Shown: positions 17,031 to 26,737, counted from the stretch's first letter. The stretch: 64,000 bases of DNA from Adhaeribacter aerolatus (GCF_007991635.1 NZ_BJYS01000016.1:1-64000), one strand, 5' to 3'. Numbers and translations are program-made. The notes: generated from the letters alone by a model not told the origin.

Positions 17031-17537
17031 ATGGAAAATACAACAAAAGATTATTCGCATATAAAAGGCTGGGGTATAGATGCCGACCCGGCAAACGACC
17101 CAACCTACCCCATGAAACCGCACCGTTCCGATGCAGAGCAAACCGGTTATTCGTGGGATCGGCCAACCCAACAGCCAGTTGATATTGAAGTGCTTAAATC
17201 TATTGAACGCCCGAACGTGAGCGCTGTTTTCGGCATTTCCAGCCCTCCAACCGGTTTAAGCGGCATGATTCGGCGGTTTGCTTTTAAATACAGCGAATCG
17301 AGTTATGGCCATTGGCTGCCTTTAATATTAGCTGACCGGGTTAATATAGTGGAAGGCGTTTTAGATGACTTGATGCACGGCCATGTTCCGAATATTTTTG
17401 CGGAAAAAGGCATGAAAGCAGAGTGGAAACACAACCCCAAAGGGCTTGTTCAGAAAATTGCGATTACCGCTCTTATAGTTACGGCTGCTGTTGTTTATGT
17501 AAAATCCAGAGAAGATAGTTCAGAGGATGATGATTAA
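17031..17537 (+). CDS. Conserved membrane-anchored partner of the dehydrogenase
   Basis: A 168-residue protein of unknown function. The N-terminal 50 residues are polar and proline-rich with aromatic residues (KGWGIDADPAND, GYSWDRP). The middle has a predicted helical segment. Residues 146-160 (AITALIVTAAVVYVK) form one C-terminal membrane helix with an acidic SSEDDD tail. The 12-base spacing to the zinc dehydrogenase suggests one operon and perhaps a role in holding the enzyme or its product at the membrane; that is inference. Confidence 0.7.
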   Translation: MENTTKDYSHIKGWGIDADPANDPTYPMKPHRSDAEQTGYSWDRPTQQPVDIEVLKSIERPNVSAVFGISSPPTGLSGMIRRFAFKYSESSYGHWLPLILADRVNIVEGVLDDLMHGHVPNIFAEKGMKAEWKHNPKGLVQKIAITALIVTAAVVYVKSREDSSEDDD

Positions 17538-17580
17538 CCAGCAGATTTTACTTTTTAGACATTAAAAATTAGTAACTATA

Positions 17581-17651
17581 ACACACCTGTAAAGCCGGCT
17601 TGAATTATTTAGCATATAGCTAATCATTTTCAACCTGCTTTACAGGTGTGT
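17581..17651. terminator. Long nested hairpin terminator
   Basis: ACACACCTGTAAAGC at 17581-17595 pairs perfectly with 17637-17651, a 15-bp stem. Its 41-base loop contains a second stem, TTAGC/GCTAA at 17609-17623. It lies between the convergent dehydrogenase operon and the FAD oxidase and probably acts in both directions. Confidence 0.65.
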
Positions 17652-17744
17652 TTATTTTGGGCATTAAGGAATAATCTGGAATTTATTATAACACAAAATT
17701 ATCAGATAAACAGCAGTTAATAATTATACCTGTTTTAACGAGAT

Positions 17745-19103
17745 TCATTCTCCGCCGGTATTTTCATGAATTATTCTGTTCAGAAAGTCATTCTGAAACT
17801 TACCTTCGGGATCCAATTCGGATACCAATTTTCTAAAAGCCGACAGCTTTAGGTACCTGGAGTTTAATACCGATGCCGGCATGGTAAATAATTTACCCCA
17901 GTGCGGGCGCGCGTTAAAGGGTGCAAGTTCTTTTTCGATTAAAGGCAGCAATTGACTTACCGCCGGCCAATCTTGCTTCCAGGTAAAATGGATGGCTACA
18001 GTCGATTGGTTATAGCAAGGGCTCAGCCAGAGACTATCGGCGGCAATCGTGCGGATTTCGGAGACAAACAGGTACGGGCTAATTTGCTTACCTAAACGGG
18101 AAATAGCCTGAATGGCTTCTACTGCGTGGTGACTGGCCACGAAATATTCAGATTGCAGTTCCACACCACTGCTAGGAGTAAAACCCATTTTAAAATGAGG
18201 CAGCCGCTCGTACCAGGCTCCCGGAATGCCGAGCTGCTCGGTACAATTTTCGGCAGGTACGCCGGCAATCGGGTGCAGGTTTTCGGTAGCGGCAGTAGCG
18301 TCAAAGAATTCCTTCGGGGCTTCGTTAAGTTGTGTATCGGCTACTTTACTTTTTACCCAAACCTCCGTAAAATTCTCGTGCCGCCAATCGGTAAATAAAC
18401 TGACGCTGTACCCAGCCGACACAATCTCCCGGAAGTTTTCCGTTAACTGCGTCAGGGGCAAATTTTCGTACACAGTTTGCTGCATCTGAAAGGCTGGTTC
18501 TAACGCTAAGGTTACTTTTGTAATTACCCCAATAGCTCCCAGGTTAACCACCACCCCATAAAACAAGGCGCCATCATTTTCCTTAGAGAAGGCTCGCACG
18601 CTGCCGTCGGCCAGAATCATTTCCAAAGCAATTACCGGCGTAGCCAGGTTACCATTATTTACCCCGGATCCGTGCGTAGCTGTAATGATTGAACCAGCTA
18701 CCGAAATATGAGGCAAGGAAGCCAAATTAGGCAGCGCATAACCGTTCTTCGCCAGATACGGGGCCAGCTCGCCGTATTTAATGCCGCCTTCCACTGTAAC
18801 CGTATGGGCCTGGGAATCTAAACTTACTACTTTATGCAATTCTTTGGTCGAAAGCAGAACGTCAGAGCTATCGGCTATCCGGTTGAAGCAATGCCGGGAG
18901 CCCAGCACTTTCAGCCTGGCGTGTTGTTTTACCAAGGCCTGTACCTCCTCCACCGTTTGCGGGAAATATATCTTATTCGTACTAAAAGTTATATTCCCGG
19001 CCCAGTTAAGAATACTATAATCCGACATTTCTTCGGAAACTGATGATAGAATACTTTCGGCCGACGCAGTCGCGTTTAAATTTTGATGGGGTTTATTATT
19101 CAT
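17745..19103 (-). CDS. FAD-linked alditol/aldonolactone oxidase-like protein
   Basis: A 452-residue flavoprotein of the VAO/FAD-linked oxidase family. The FAD-binding PCMH half covers about residues 30-205, with GSRHCFN near 67-73; the histidine is in the place where alditol oxidase links FAD covalently. THGSG follows near 139-143. The C-terminal ALO domain (D-arabinono-1,4-lactone oxidase type) contains WGKLFTMP and KFQNDFLN. It oxidises a sugar alcohol or lactone, substrate not determined. There is no signal peptide, so it is cytosolic. Confidence 0.82.
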   Translation of the reverse strand: MNNKPHQNLNATASAESILSSVSEEMSDYSILNWAGNITFSTNKIYFPQTVEEVQALVKQHARLKVLGSRHCFNRIADSSDVLLSTKELHKVVSLDSQAHTVTVEGGIKYGELAPYLAKNGYALPNLASLPHISVAGSIITATHGSGVNNGNLATPVIALEMILADGSVRAFSKENDGALFYGVVVNLGAIGVITKVTLALEPAFQMQQTVYENLPLTQLTENFREIVSAGYSVSLFTDWRHENFTEVWVKSKVADTQLNEAPKEFFDATAATENLHPIAGVPAENCTEQLGIPGAWYERLPHFKMGFTPSSGVELQSEYFVASHHAVEAIQAISRLGKQISPYLFVSEIRTIAADSLWLSPCYNQSTVAIHFTWKQDWPAVSQLLPLIEKELAPFNARPHWGKLFTMPASVLNSRYLKLSAFRKLVSELDPEGKFQNDFLNRIIHENTGGE

Positions 19104-19419
19104 CCTAAACGTTAATTAAGTTGGAAGAGGTCAAGGGCTCCACTATGAAAAAGATTATGGTTTTAGATTCCAGCATAAGAAGATAAATATTCATCTTCGC
19201 TTCGCATCTGGATCTCTTACGTTAGATAATTCTATGCGGCGCCTCATTTCTGCCGTTAATAATCTGCTTTTAAATTTATATAACATTCATAAAAGGTAGA
19301 ACTCTTCCTTAAGCCTGGTAGTTGCGGTGTGCTTTAACCCGCAACCGGCTGATCAGTTCACAAAGCGTAGGTAGCTACCGGAGCAATACGCATTGGGGCA
19401 ATAATGAATATAGTTACTT
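19104..19419. other. Intergenic region, nothing recognised
   Basis: The region lies between two minus-strand genes. I see no long reading frame with coding character, no RNA gene and no good hairpin. Confidence 0.35.
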
Positions 19420-20526
19420 TTATGGTACCAGCTTCTTAAAAAATGGCAGTAATTCCTGGGCTAGCTTAGCATGGTCTTCTACATTGGGGTGCCCCGAACA
19501 ACCACTGGCTTGCATGGGCTGAAAAAAATGTAAAGCAACCGGTTTAGCCCTTGAATTTACAGCATCAATATTTCTTTTTACGGCGGTCAGGCAATTTTGC
19601 AGGGTCTCGCGGCTTTTACCGTTTAGCATGGGGCTGCTCAATAGAGCAATTTGCGCTTTCGGGTATTTACTTTTAACCTGTTGTACAAACTTTATGTAAC
19701 TGTTCACAAAGGTTGCACTATCAAAAGGCAGCCGCGCTTCTTTACCATCGCCCCCGCTAAAATCGTTGGTACCCAAGGCAATGCTAACTACCTGGGGTGT
19801 AAGCGTGTTAAAATCCCAGCGTTGCGGATTATTTGCCCGGAAATCTACTTGCTCATACACCTGCGGCATGGTTGGCCCATTGGAGTTCCAGTTGCGGTAA
19901 ACGCCAATGCCGCTCACGCTGCTTAATACAAAGTTTACGCCTAACGCCCGGGCCACACGGGGTCCGTAGGCCATATAAGCGTTGTGCTGGTCGTGGTAAA
20001 CGCCCGTACCGCAGGGCACTTCGGCTGGGTCGGCAGCGGCTCCGCAAGTGATGCTGTTGCCAATAAATTCAATTAAGGGCGCAGCGGGCTTCCGAAGCGG
20101 TTTAACTTTATGACCGGTAATTTTCGAAATTAATATAGGACCGGTATAGGCTTCGGTGGCCTTATACACCCAAACCGTATGTTTGCCCGCCGCTGGTGCG
20201 GTTAGCCGAATAGGTAATTTTGCTTTGCCTTCAAGGCGAATTCTTTTCTGATATACCCCATCCAGTTCGTACTGCAAATAATTATGGCCGTTAACATCCG
20301 GGATGGACGCAAATACCTGGCATTCGGCTCCTTCAAAACTAAATCCGAAATGCACAGCCGAACTGATCATTTCCAATTGCTGCTCCGGGTTCCGTACATC
20401 CCGCCCGTAAGGTTGCAAAGCAGTCGCAGATAAATTATCTTCTTTGGAGGTATTAATATTTAAGGTAGCGCAACTCAGGTAGAAAAAGCTAAGCGCCAGC
20501 ATCAGTGAATTGATTTGTTTAAGCAT
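19420..20526 (-). CDS. SGNH/GDSL esterase lipoprotein (CE2-like)
   Basis: A 368-residue lipoprotein esterase. The signal ends in a lipobox LSC with Cys19. Residues 40-150 are an N-terminal beta-sandwich typical of carbohydrate esterase family 2. The SGNH block then reads EFIGNSITCG (Ser nucleophile), the Gly block is in this region, the Asn block is ALGTNDFSGG, and the Asp-His end is GHPNVEDH. Such enzymes deacetylate xylan or other acetylated sugars at the cell surface. The GDS motif is GNS here, as in many CE2 proteins. Confidence 0.85.
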   Translation of the reverse strand: MLKQINSLMLALSFFYLSCATLNINTSKEDNLSATALQPYGRDVRNPEQQLEMISSAVHFGFSFEGAECQVFASIPDVNGHNYLQYELDGVYQKRIRLEGKAKLPIRLTAPAAGKHTVWVYKATEAYTGPILISKITGHKVKPLRKPAAPLIEFIGNSITCGAAADPAEVPCGTGVYHDQHNAYMAYGPRVARALGVNFVLSSVSGIGVYRNWNSNGPTMPQVYEQVDFRANNPQRWDFNTLTPQVVSIALGTNDFSGGDGKEARLPFDSATFVNSYIKFVQQVKSKYPKAQIALLSSPMLNGKSRETLQNCLTAVKRNIDAVNSRAKPVALHFFQPMQASGCSGHPNVEDHAKLAQELLPFFKKLVP

Positions 20527-20987
20527 ACAGAAATAATAAAACCTTTAAAGATAGTGCCTGATTTCAAACATTTTTGGACCTCTCCAGCAAAATCAGCGAA
20601 TCTTAACCGGAAAATTTAAACTCTAAAACTTACTCTACCTGGCCTGCTAATTTCCAGAAATTTACAACATCCTATACAACAGGTGAACACCAGGATTAGC
20701 AGGATAAATTCAGGCATTAATCCTTAAACTTCTGCCCTTCAGGCAATATTTTTTTATAGTTTTAAAGAGGTTGAGCACTTTTGTTGCGCCATCAAAAACA
20801 AACTCTGAATACTTTTAAAACTATTTGGTACCAGATAAATAGAAGTGCCAGGCCGGCCAAATAATTATGGACACTACGGTTTTCTGCCGGTTTAATGCAA
20901 CCATCACATCTACCCCAATGTAAATATTAACTTAAAGCTGGAAGCTATAAACAAATAAATATCAGCACCCTATTTCTGTAAAAATGA

Positions 20988-21040
20988 AAAGCGCTGCTGC
21001 TTCAGATATCCCACTTGAAGCAACAGCGCTTTCCTTTTTA
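20988..21040. terminator. Orphan terminator-like hairpin
   Basis: AAAGCGCTG (20988-20996) pairs with CAGCGCTTT (21024-21032), and TGCTTCA (20998-21004) pairs with TGAAGCA (21016-21022), with one internal mismatch. T-rich tracts follow on the right (TTTCCTTTTT) and, read from the other strand, on the left. No annotated gene ends near it. Confidence 0.6.
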
Positions 21041-21330
21041 GTATTTGTAATAATCTGGAATTAAGTTTTACGGCAAAGGCAATCTGTTTGGGTCACGAAG
21101 TTATTTCTTCCGGTTAAGGCCGATAAATTAATAAGCGATTATATTCTTAATAAATTGCAATTTATTTGGTGATTTAATACATGTATTTAGCACTTTCTGT
21201 ATTAAAGAGGAACATATTCAAGCTAAATAATCAAGCATATAGCTGAACCATTTTTTCCGAAAGCAGTTACAACCGATTTGCATTCAGATTATTGTACTGA
21301 ATTTAATTTTTATTTCTATTTGTTTAGCCC

Positions 21331-21338
21331 TAGTTTTG
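21331..21338 (+). promoter_or_regulatory. -7 element for the M23 peptidase (TAGTTTTG)
   Basis: TAGTTTTG matches TAnnTTTG and lies 39 bases before the ATG at 21378. No -33 element is obvious. Confidence 0.5.
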
Positions 21339-21377
21339 CGCCTCCTAAAAAGACGCATTAACTAAGATATATATTTA

Positions 21378-22715
21378 ATGATAAAACGAAGTAAAGGCCT
21401 GGCTGCCCTAATCGTACTCTCTTTCCTCATTTTTATTTCGGCCGCCCAAGTTCCCGATTTAGATATTACCAGTGTTCTTTCTAAAATCAACTCAACCGAT
21501 AAGCAGCCGGCCGCTCCGCCGGTGCCAGTGACCGAAATTATACCGCCTGCCCCCATTGTGTACGGCATTCCTACCGATTCTTTAGAAATTGTAGAAGAGG
21601 TGGTGGCGCGCGGCGAAACTGTTTCCAGCATACTCAGCGCCTATAATATTTCGCCGGTTACCATTAATAACCTGGCCCAAAAAGCAAAAGGGGTATTTAA
21701 CTTAAAGCGCATTCAGCCCAAGCGCAATTATATTTTACTGCACTCCCGCGACTCGGCGCAAACGGCGCAATATTTTATTTATGAACCCAACGAGCGGGAA
21801 TATATTATTTACGACCTGCGCGACAGCCTGGCGGTTACCCGCCACAAGCGCGAAATGCAGATAACAGAGCGGGAACTGGCCGGCGAAATTAAAGGCTCGT
21901 TGTACGAGTCGGTGCTGGTGGCCGGCGGCTCGGCGCAACTCGTAGACCGGTTGGCCGACATTTATGCCTGGCGTATGAACCTGAACTACCTGCAGCCAGG
22001 CGATAAGTTTAAACTTATTTTTGAGGAGAAAAGCATAAACGGCAGCGTAATAGGCTACGGTGCTTTAAAGGCTGCTTTTTTAGAGCATAATGGCCAGCCC
22101 CTTTACGCCATTGCCTTCGACCAGGGCAAAGGCACCACTTACTACGACCAGGACGGTAAAAGCTTTAAAAAAGCATTTCTGAAAGAACCCCTGGAATATT
22201 CGCGGGTAAGTTCGCGGTACACGATGCGGCGGTTTCACCCGGTGCAAAAAAGGTTTAAAGCGCACCTCGGCACCGATTTTGCCGCTCCGCGGGGCACCCC
22301 AATCCGGAGCGTGGGCGAAGGCGTAGTGGTGGAATCGGCATATAACCGCGGCAACGGTTATTTTGTAAAAATAAAGCACAACAAAACGTACACTACCCAA
22401 TACCTGCACCTGTCCAGGTTTGCCAAAGGCATTCGCAAGGGTAAAACGGTACTGCAAGGTCAAACCATCGGTTACGTAGGCAGCACGGGGCTGAGCACTG
22501 GTCCGCACCTTTGCTACCGCCTCTGGAAGAACGGCAAACAGGTAGATGCTTTAAAAGTTAAACTGCCGCTGGCGGAGCCGGTAAACCGGAAAAACAAAGA
22601 AGCCTTTTTAGCTGCCAAAGAAGAAATTATAAAGCGGATGGAAGCGCTGGATTTAAGCCAGCCCAATCAACAAATGCTGGCCGCTGATAAAACCCAGGTG
22701 GATAAGAAGAGTTAA
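21378..22715 (+). CDS. M23 family peptidoglycan DD-metallopeptidase
   Basis: A 445-residue cell-wall hydrolase with an uncleaved or cleaved N-terminal hydrophobic segment at 8-23. A Pro-rich linker follows. Residues 70-120 form a LysM/OapA-like region (VARGETVSSIL). The peptidase M23 domain covers about 290-395, with zinc ligands His296, Asp300 and His377 and catalytic His344 in YLHLS. All residues are present, so it should be active. Relatives cut peptidoglycan cross-links during growth or division. It has its own promoter element and a downstream terminator. Confidence 0.92.
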   Translation: MIKRSKGLAALIVLSFLIFISAAQVPDLDITSVLSKINSTDKQPAAPPVPVTEIIPPAPIVYGIPTDSLEIVEEVVARGETVSSILSAYNISPVTINNLAQKAKGVFNLKRIQPKRNYILLHSRDSAQTAQYFIYEPNEREYIIYDLRDSLAVTRHKREMQITERELAGEIKGSLYESVLVAGGSAQLVDRLADIYAWRMNLNYLQPGDKFKLIFEEKSINGSVIGYGALKAAFLEHNGQPLYAIAFDQGKGTTYYDQDGKSFKKAFLKEPLEYSRVSSRYTMRRFHPVQKRFKAHLGTDFAAPRGTPIRSVGEGVVVESAYNRGNGYFVKIKHNKTYTTQYLHLSRFAKGIRKGKTVLQGQTIGYVGSTGLSTGPHLCYRLWKNGKQVDALKVKLPLAEPVNRKNKEAFLAAKEEIIKRMEALDLSQPNQQMLAADKTQVDKKS

Positions 22716-22961
22716 CAAAGCAGATCCCTTTAAGCTCATGCATGTGCCAATTAACAAACATGAATCATCCCGAACTTTAAAAAGCTGCAATTGAGAGCTG
22801 GATGGGGCATTTTTGTTGTAAAAAAAGGTGCTTCTTTGCTCTATTTTCTTAGGCTTTATAAGCCTACTGTGTGGGAAATAACGATTCAGATGATTCATTT
22901 ACTGGGAAGAATAAGCCCAATAGCCTCCATTTAGAAGACCTTACGGGTAAGTGTTAGCATG

Positions 22962-23004
22962 AGAAAAGCGCTCTGGAAGTAACTCAGGGCGCTTTTCTGT
23001 TTTT
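22962..23004 (+). terminator. Rho-independent terminator
   Basis: AGAAAAGCGCTCTG at 22962-22975 pairs with CAGGGCGCTTTTCT at 22985-22998 (one wobble), then GTTTTTTC follows. It lies 246 bases after the M23 peptidase stop. The intervening gap holds a small palindrome TAGGCTT/AAGCCTA at 22850-22866 but no clear gene. Confidence 0.8.
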
Positions 23005-23111
23005 TCTTCCCTTTACAAAAATTCGGGATGATTCCTCTTTCTATTTTAAAATATAAGTAATTTAAAATATTGCGTAGATTTAAATAAGCATAGGCAGGAT
23101 CCTCCTTAAAG

Positions 23112-23318
23112 TTATCTTTGTTTTACTTCTTTTAACCGGTTCAGTAGCTTTACTTTATAAGACTGATACCGTATAAACTCAATGGGGCTTTCTTCGTTTT
23201 CGAGCAGATGTTCCAGGTAAAAGAGACAATCTTGTACTTCTTCCAGACTCAACTCTGTTACATCCAAATCTTCAAAAATAGTAAACTCCAATCCTTGCAT
23301 GTAGAATAATGCTTCCAA
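23112..23318 (-). CDS. Small acidic protein, unknown
   Basis: A 68-residue protein of no recognised family. It has an acidic middle (EDLDVTELSLEEVQD) followed by a helical LFYLEHLLENEE segment and a basic C-terminus (KVKLLNRLKEVKQR). The composition fits a small soluble helical protein. A second Met at residue 7 is an alternative start. No operon partner is adjacent. Confidence that it is expressed is moderate because the codon use and helix periodicity look coding. Confidence 0.5.
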   Translation of the reverse strand: MEALFYMQGLEFTIFEDLDVTELSLEEVQDCLFYLEHLLENEESPIEFIRYQSYKVKLLNRLKEVKQR

Positions 23319-23557
23319 AATTGATGAATCTTAAATATATAATTATTACAATATTATTAGGGTACAAATTTAAAGAATTCTTTTATTCCGGCCTATAGCT
23401 AAGTCGTTTCAGTCTCTAAAATAATTGTAAAATATTGTGATGTAGGGAGTATATTTTTTTCGTCAGGCCAAAACTTAAATTAAAGTCAGGTTATAAGCGT
23501 TTAATATGATATAAATCAGCCGCCTAGACAGATTAACTTGGTATAATTAATCAGCAA

Positions 23558-24121
23558 TTATTCTTTTTCCATTCGTTTTTTTGCTTCAATACACCACAGC
23601 CATTCATCAGTGAAAGTTTTGGCTCGCCTTTCCGTACCAGCTTTATCCGTGGGGTTACCTTCTGGGTCAAAGCTTTCCTGCACTTTCGGTACCGGGAACA
23701 TGGCCGGTACTACCCAGGCCCTTATTTTCCAGAGGATAAACTGCAACGAAGTAATTACCTGGGTGCCCCCGAAACTACCGTCCGAAACCGTAGCAATGGC
23801 AATTGGCTTCCGGCGCCATTCTTCGTAAAGGAGATCCACCACGTTTTTCAGGCTGGCCGGGTAGCCCCCGTTATACTCGGGCGTAACCATTAAAATGCCA
23901 TCGGCTTGCTGGATTTTTCCAGTAAAATCCAGCACCTGCTGCGTTGGATTTTGCTGATATTTCAGGCGCTCTTCAAAAACCGGGAAATTGTATTCCTGTA
24001 AATCCAGTAATTCGACGGTACCCAGCTTATGCTCCCGGATGTAAGTCTGAAAAAACAAAGCTACTCTTCTGGAATTATTATTCGTCCGGACACTGGCAGA
24101 AATCACGGCAAGATGTGGCAT
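23558..24121 (-). CDS. NADPH-dependent FMN reductase
   Basis: A 187-residue flavodoxin-fold reductase of the SsuE/ArsH/YieF type. ISASVRTNNNSRRVA near residues 7-21 is the FMN phosphate-binding loop, and TPEYNGGYPASLKN at about 99-112 is the family signature before the isoalloxazine site. Members reduce FMN, quinones or azo and chromate compounds with NADPH; the physiological target is unknown. No cofactor-dependent monooxygenase is nearby. The upstream region carries a possible mobile-element tip. Confidence 0.88.
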   Translation of the reverse strand: MPHLAVISASVRTNNNSRRVALFFQTYIREHKLGTVELLDLQEYNFPVFEERLKYQQNPTQQVLDFTGKIQQADGILMVTPEYNGGYPASLKNVVDLLYEEWRRKPIAIATVSDGSFGGTQVITSLQFILWKIRAWVVPAMFPVPKVQESFDPEGNPTDKAGTERRAKTFTDEWLWCIEAKKRMEKE

Positions 24122-24500
24122 ATAGTTTTTGGTTAATTTAAGTATTTAAACATTTATGGCTTACGCAGAAGGATGTTAGTGAGATGGCCAGGCGGGTATA
24201 AACAGAAAGGTATTGCCTGGTAGCCGTGTTATAGGTAACGCCATACTTACGATAGAGGCTAAGACTTTTGTATTAAGTGAACATGGCTCCTTCCTGCTGA
24301 TGCCACTACGTCGTTACAATGTGGCGATGCTAAACTAATATTTAGTAGAACCCAGCTATTAAGAAGATTTTTTTTTAATAGCCGCCATTAACTTTCTTGC
24401 AAAACATTCTTTTAATATATATACCATTTATTTAAAGCGATCTACATATTTGAACTTAAACCAGGAATTTAGCCGCCTAATTATTTAAAGTTACATTAAA
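24122..24500. other. Intergenic region with possible relic frame
   Basis: GGCTTACGCA at 24158-24167 recurs at 10810-10819. A stop-to-stop plus-strand frame of about 50 codons (roughly 24177-24335) has protein-like composition, including ILTIEAKTFVLSEHG, but no start or family. The rest is AT-rich. It may be a decayed mobile or accessory gene. Confidence 0.3.
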
Positions 24501-26030
24501 TTAATTTATTACCTGATTCGTTAGCGCTATTGCTTCCTCGTCTTCGTATTGTCGGAGTAAGGTTTGCAGCTTTGCTTTTAAGTCGGCCGTAATTTTTTCG
24601 TATTGTGATTGACCGTACAAATTATTCATTTCGTGGGGGTCTTTTTGCAAGTCGTACAGTTCCCAGGCGTTTACCCGTTTGTAAAACCGGATGAGCTTGT
24701 ACCGGTTTGTTTTAATCCCAAAGTGCGGCGATACGGCATGCTCGCCGTTTTCGTAATAATGATAATAGATGGCATCCCGGCCTTTCGCAGGCTTATTCCG
24801 AAACAAAGGCAGCATAGATTTGCCCTGCACCGCCGGGGGTATTTTCACGCCGGCCGCTTCGAGCAGCGTAGGCGCAATATCTAAATTTAGAACCAGATGG
24901 TCCGAAACAGTGCCGGGCTTAATAACACCGGGGTATCGCATCACCATAGGGTTCCGGAAAGATTCTTCGTACATAAACCGTTTGTCGAACCAGCCGTGTT
25001 CGCCCATAAAAAAGCCTTGGTCCGATAAATATATTACAATGGTATTGTCGGTTAGCTTGTGCTGGTCCAGGTAATCGAGGGTGCGGCCAATATTGCGGTC
25101 TAAAGAGGCGGCGGTACTTAAATAATCGCGCATATAGCGCTGGTATTTCCACTCGGTTAAAGCTTTGCCAGATAAATGGCGGGCTAATAAATCGGCTTCA
25201 ATGGGTTGGTAATACTGGTCAAATTTTTGGCGCTGCGCCGGATTCATGCGGCTAATGGTAGGTTCTTCCTTTTTAATGAAGGAAAGCATTTTTAAATCAT
25301 AAGCCATCTGCATGGTTTTTTCGACAGACATATCCTGCACGCGAGCTGCCTCCCGGTGGTGGTACTGGTCGTAGAAAGTAGCCGGCAACGGAAAATTCAC
25401 CTTATCAAACTTACCTAAGTCGTTAATATCCGGTATCCAGGTGCGGTGCGTGGCTTTGTGCCCGATTACGAGGCAGAAAGGTTTATTCTTATTCCGGCCA
25501 TCGAGCCAGGCTTCAGCTTCCGCCGAAATAATATTGGTCACGTACCCCTCAGTGCGCTGGGTAGTGCCGTTCATGGTCAAAAAATCGGGATTATAATATT
25601 GCCCCTGGCCCGGTAATATTTTCCAGTAATCAAAGCCTTGCGGCTGGGTTTCGAGGTGCCATTTACCTATCCAGGCGGTTTGGTAACCACCTGCTCCCAA
25701 TTGTTTTATAAAAGTGTACTGGCTGCCATCAAAACGTGAATTTTCGTTATCGCGGAAGCCATTTTTATGACTGTACTTGCCGGTAAGTAAAACGGCCCGG
25801 CTGGGCCCGCAGATGGAGTTGGTAACGTAAGCTTTTTTAAACAACACCCCTTCCCGGGCAATGCGGTCGATATGGGGTGTTTGCATGAGTTTACTGCCAT
25901 ACGCACTAATGGCCTGAAAAGCATGGTCATCGGAAATGATAATAACAATATTGGGTTTTTGCCGGGCTTCTGCCTGCCAAGCTCCCAAAAGGGAAAAAAA
26001 TAAGAAAGCGAATCTTGCTTTGTAATTCAT
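24501..26030 (-). CDS. Secreted sulfatase (formylglycine type)
   Basis: A sulfatase of about 509 residues that hydrolyses sulfate esters, probably on polysaccharides. The motif CGPSR is a type I sulfatase signature whose cysteine is converted to formylglycine by an anaerobic or FGE-type maturase. Metal-binding SDDH lies early, before it, and GKWHLE and LSDQGFFMGEHGW follow. The start at 26030 gives a clean signal peptide (MNYKARFAFLFF...AEA); the frame also opens at 26051. No maturase gene is in the window. The next gene upstream is a secreted rhodanese. Confidence 0.92.
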   Translation of the reverse strand: MNYKARFAFLFFSLLGAWQAEARQKPNIVIIISDDHAFQAISAYGSKLMQTPHIDRIAREGVLFKKAYVTNSICGPSRAVLLTGKYSHKNGFRDNENSRFDGSQYTFIKQLGAGGYQTAWIGKWHLETQPQGFDYWKILPGQGQYYNPDFLTMNGTTQRTEGYVTNIISAEAEAWLDGRNKNKPFCLVIGHKATHRTWIPDINDLGKFDKVNFPLPATFYDQYHHREAARVQDMSVEKTMQMAYDLKMLSFIKKEEPTISRMNPAQRQKFDQYYQPIEADLLARHLSGKALTEWKYQRYMRDYLSTAASLDRNIGRTLDYLDQHKLTDNTIVIYLSDQGFFMGEHGWFDKRFMYEESFRNPMVMRYPGVIKPGTVSDHLVLNLDIAPTLLEAAGVKIPPAVQGKSMLPLFRNKPAKGRDAIYYHYYENGEHAVSPHFGIKTNRYKLIRFYKRVNAWELYDLQKDPHEMNNLYGQSQYEKITADLKAKLQTLLRQYEDEEAIALTNQVIN

Positions 26031-26106
26031 TTTAGGAATGAATATCAGCATGTTGTTTTATTAAGTTAAATTAAAACTTTATATTCTTGCGTGATAGCAA
26101 GGCTGT

Positions 26107-26538
26107 TTATTCTGCTACTGCTACACCCGCATTTTTCAGGCTATTAAAACCTTCCGATACGTTAATGACCTGCTTAAAACCCATTTGCTGCATTAATTTT
26201 GCCGCTTTGCTGCTGCGCCCACCCACCGCACAATATACCAGGTAAGGCCGGTTCTTATCCAGCTTGGCCAGTTGAGCCGCAAAATCCGGATGGTTAAAAT
26301 TTAAGTTCAAAGCATTTTTTAAGTGTCCACCGGCATATTCGGTTGGTGTTCGTACATCCAGCACGGTAACTTTGGCGTTTTGGGCCAGCACCGCTTTAGC
26401 ACCCTGGCTATCTACTGTCTGGTAGTTCGCAACCGGCTTTTGCAGCAGAGCCGGCACCGGGGCTGCACCTACGGTAGCAGGCAGACTAGTTAGGCCCAGG
26501 ATAAAAAAAGAGAAAATAAAAAAGCAGGTCTTTTTCAT
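26107..26538 (-). CDS. Exported single-domain rhodanese
   Basis: A 143-residue rhodanese-like protein with a signal peptide of about 25 residues (ending VGAA). The catalytic cysteine is Cys103 in the loop CAVGGRS; DVRTPTEYAGGHLKNA near 61-76 is the preceding family motif. It would act in the periplasm as a sulfurtransferase or redox carrier. It lies 56 bases upstream of the sulfatase region on the same strand and could be co-transcribed with it, though a functional link is only inferred. Confidence 0.88.
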   Translation of the reverse strand: MKKTCFFIFSFFILGLTSLPATVGAAPVPALLQKPVANYQTVDSQGAKAVLAQNAKVTVLDVRTPTEYAGGHLKNALNLNFNHPDFAAQLAKLDKNRPYLVYCAVGGRSSKAAKLMQQMGFKQVINVSEGFNSLKNAGVAVAE

Positions 26539-26737
26539 GATTAAGCAAATGGAAATAAAAATATTGCTGCAAAATAAGCTTTATGTTCGTATTTCAAACG
26601 CTACAAGATAAACTCTCACCGTCCTTTAAAACCAATGAGATTTGTTATATTACTGCTTGTCCTAAATTTAGAAACTTATTAGGCCTGTATAGTAAAACTA
26701 TTAATTCAAGAGATGCTTTCAGCAATACTAAGGGGGT

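Larger units (their letters stand above)
20527..21377. other. 851-base intergenic region with an orphan hairpin
   Basis: No protein gene is supported. An inverted pair CCTGCTAAT/ATTAGCAGG lies at 20643-20651 and 20695-20703, similar to dispersed AGGATTAGCAGG repeats seen in many Bacteroidota. A strong terminator-like hairpin is at 20988-21032. A -7 element for the peptidase is at 21331. A small RNA ending at the hairpin is possible. Confidence 0.4.
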
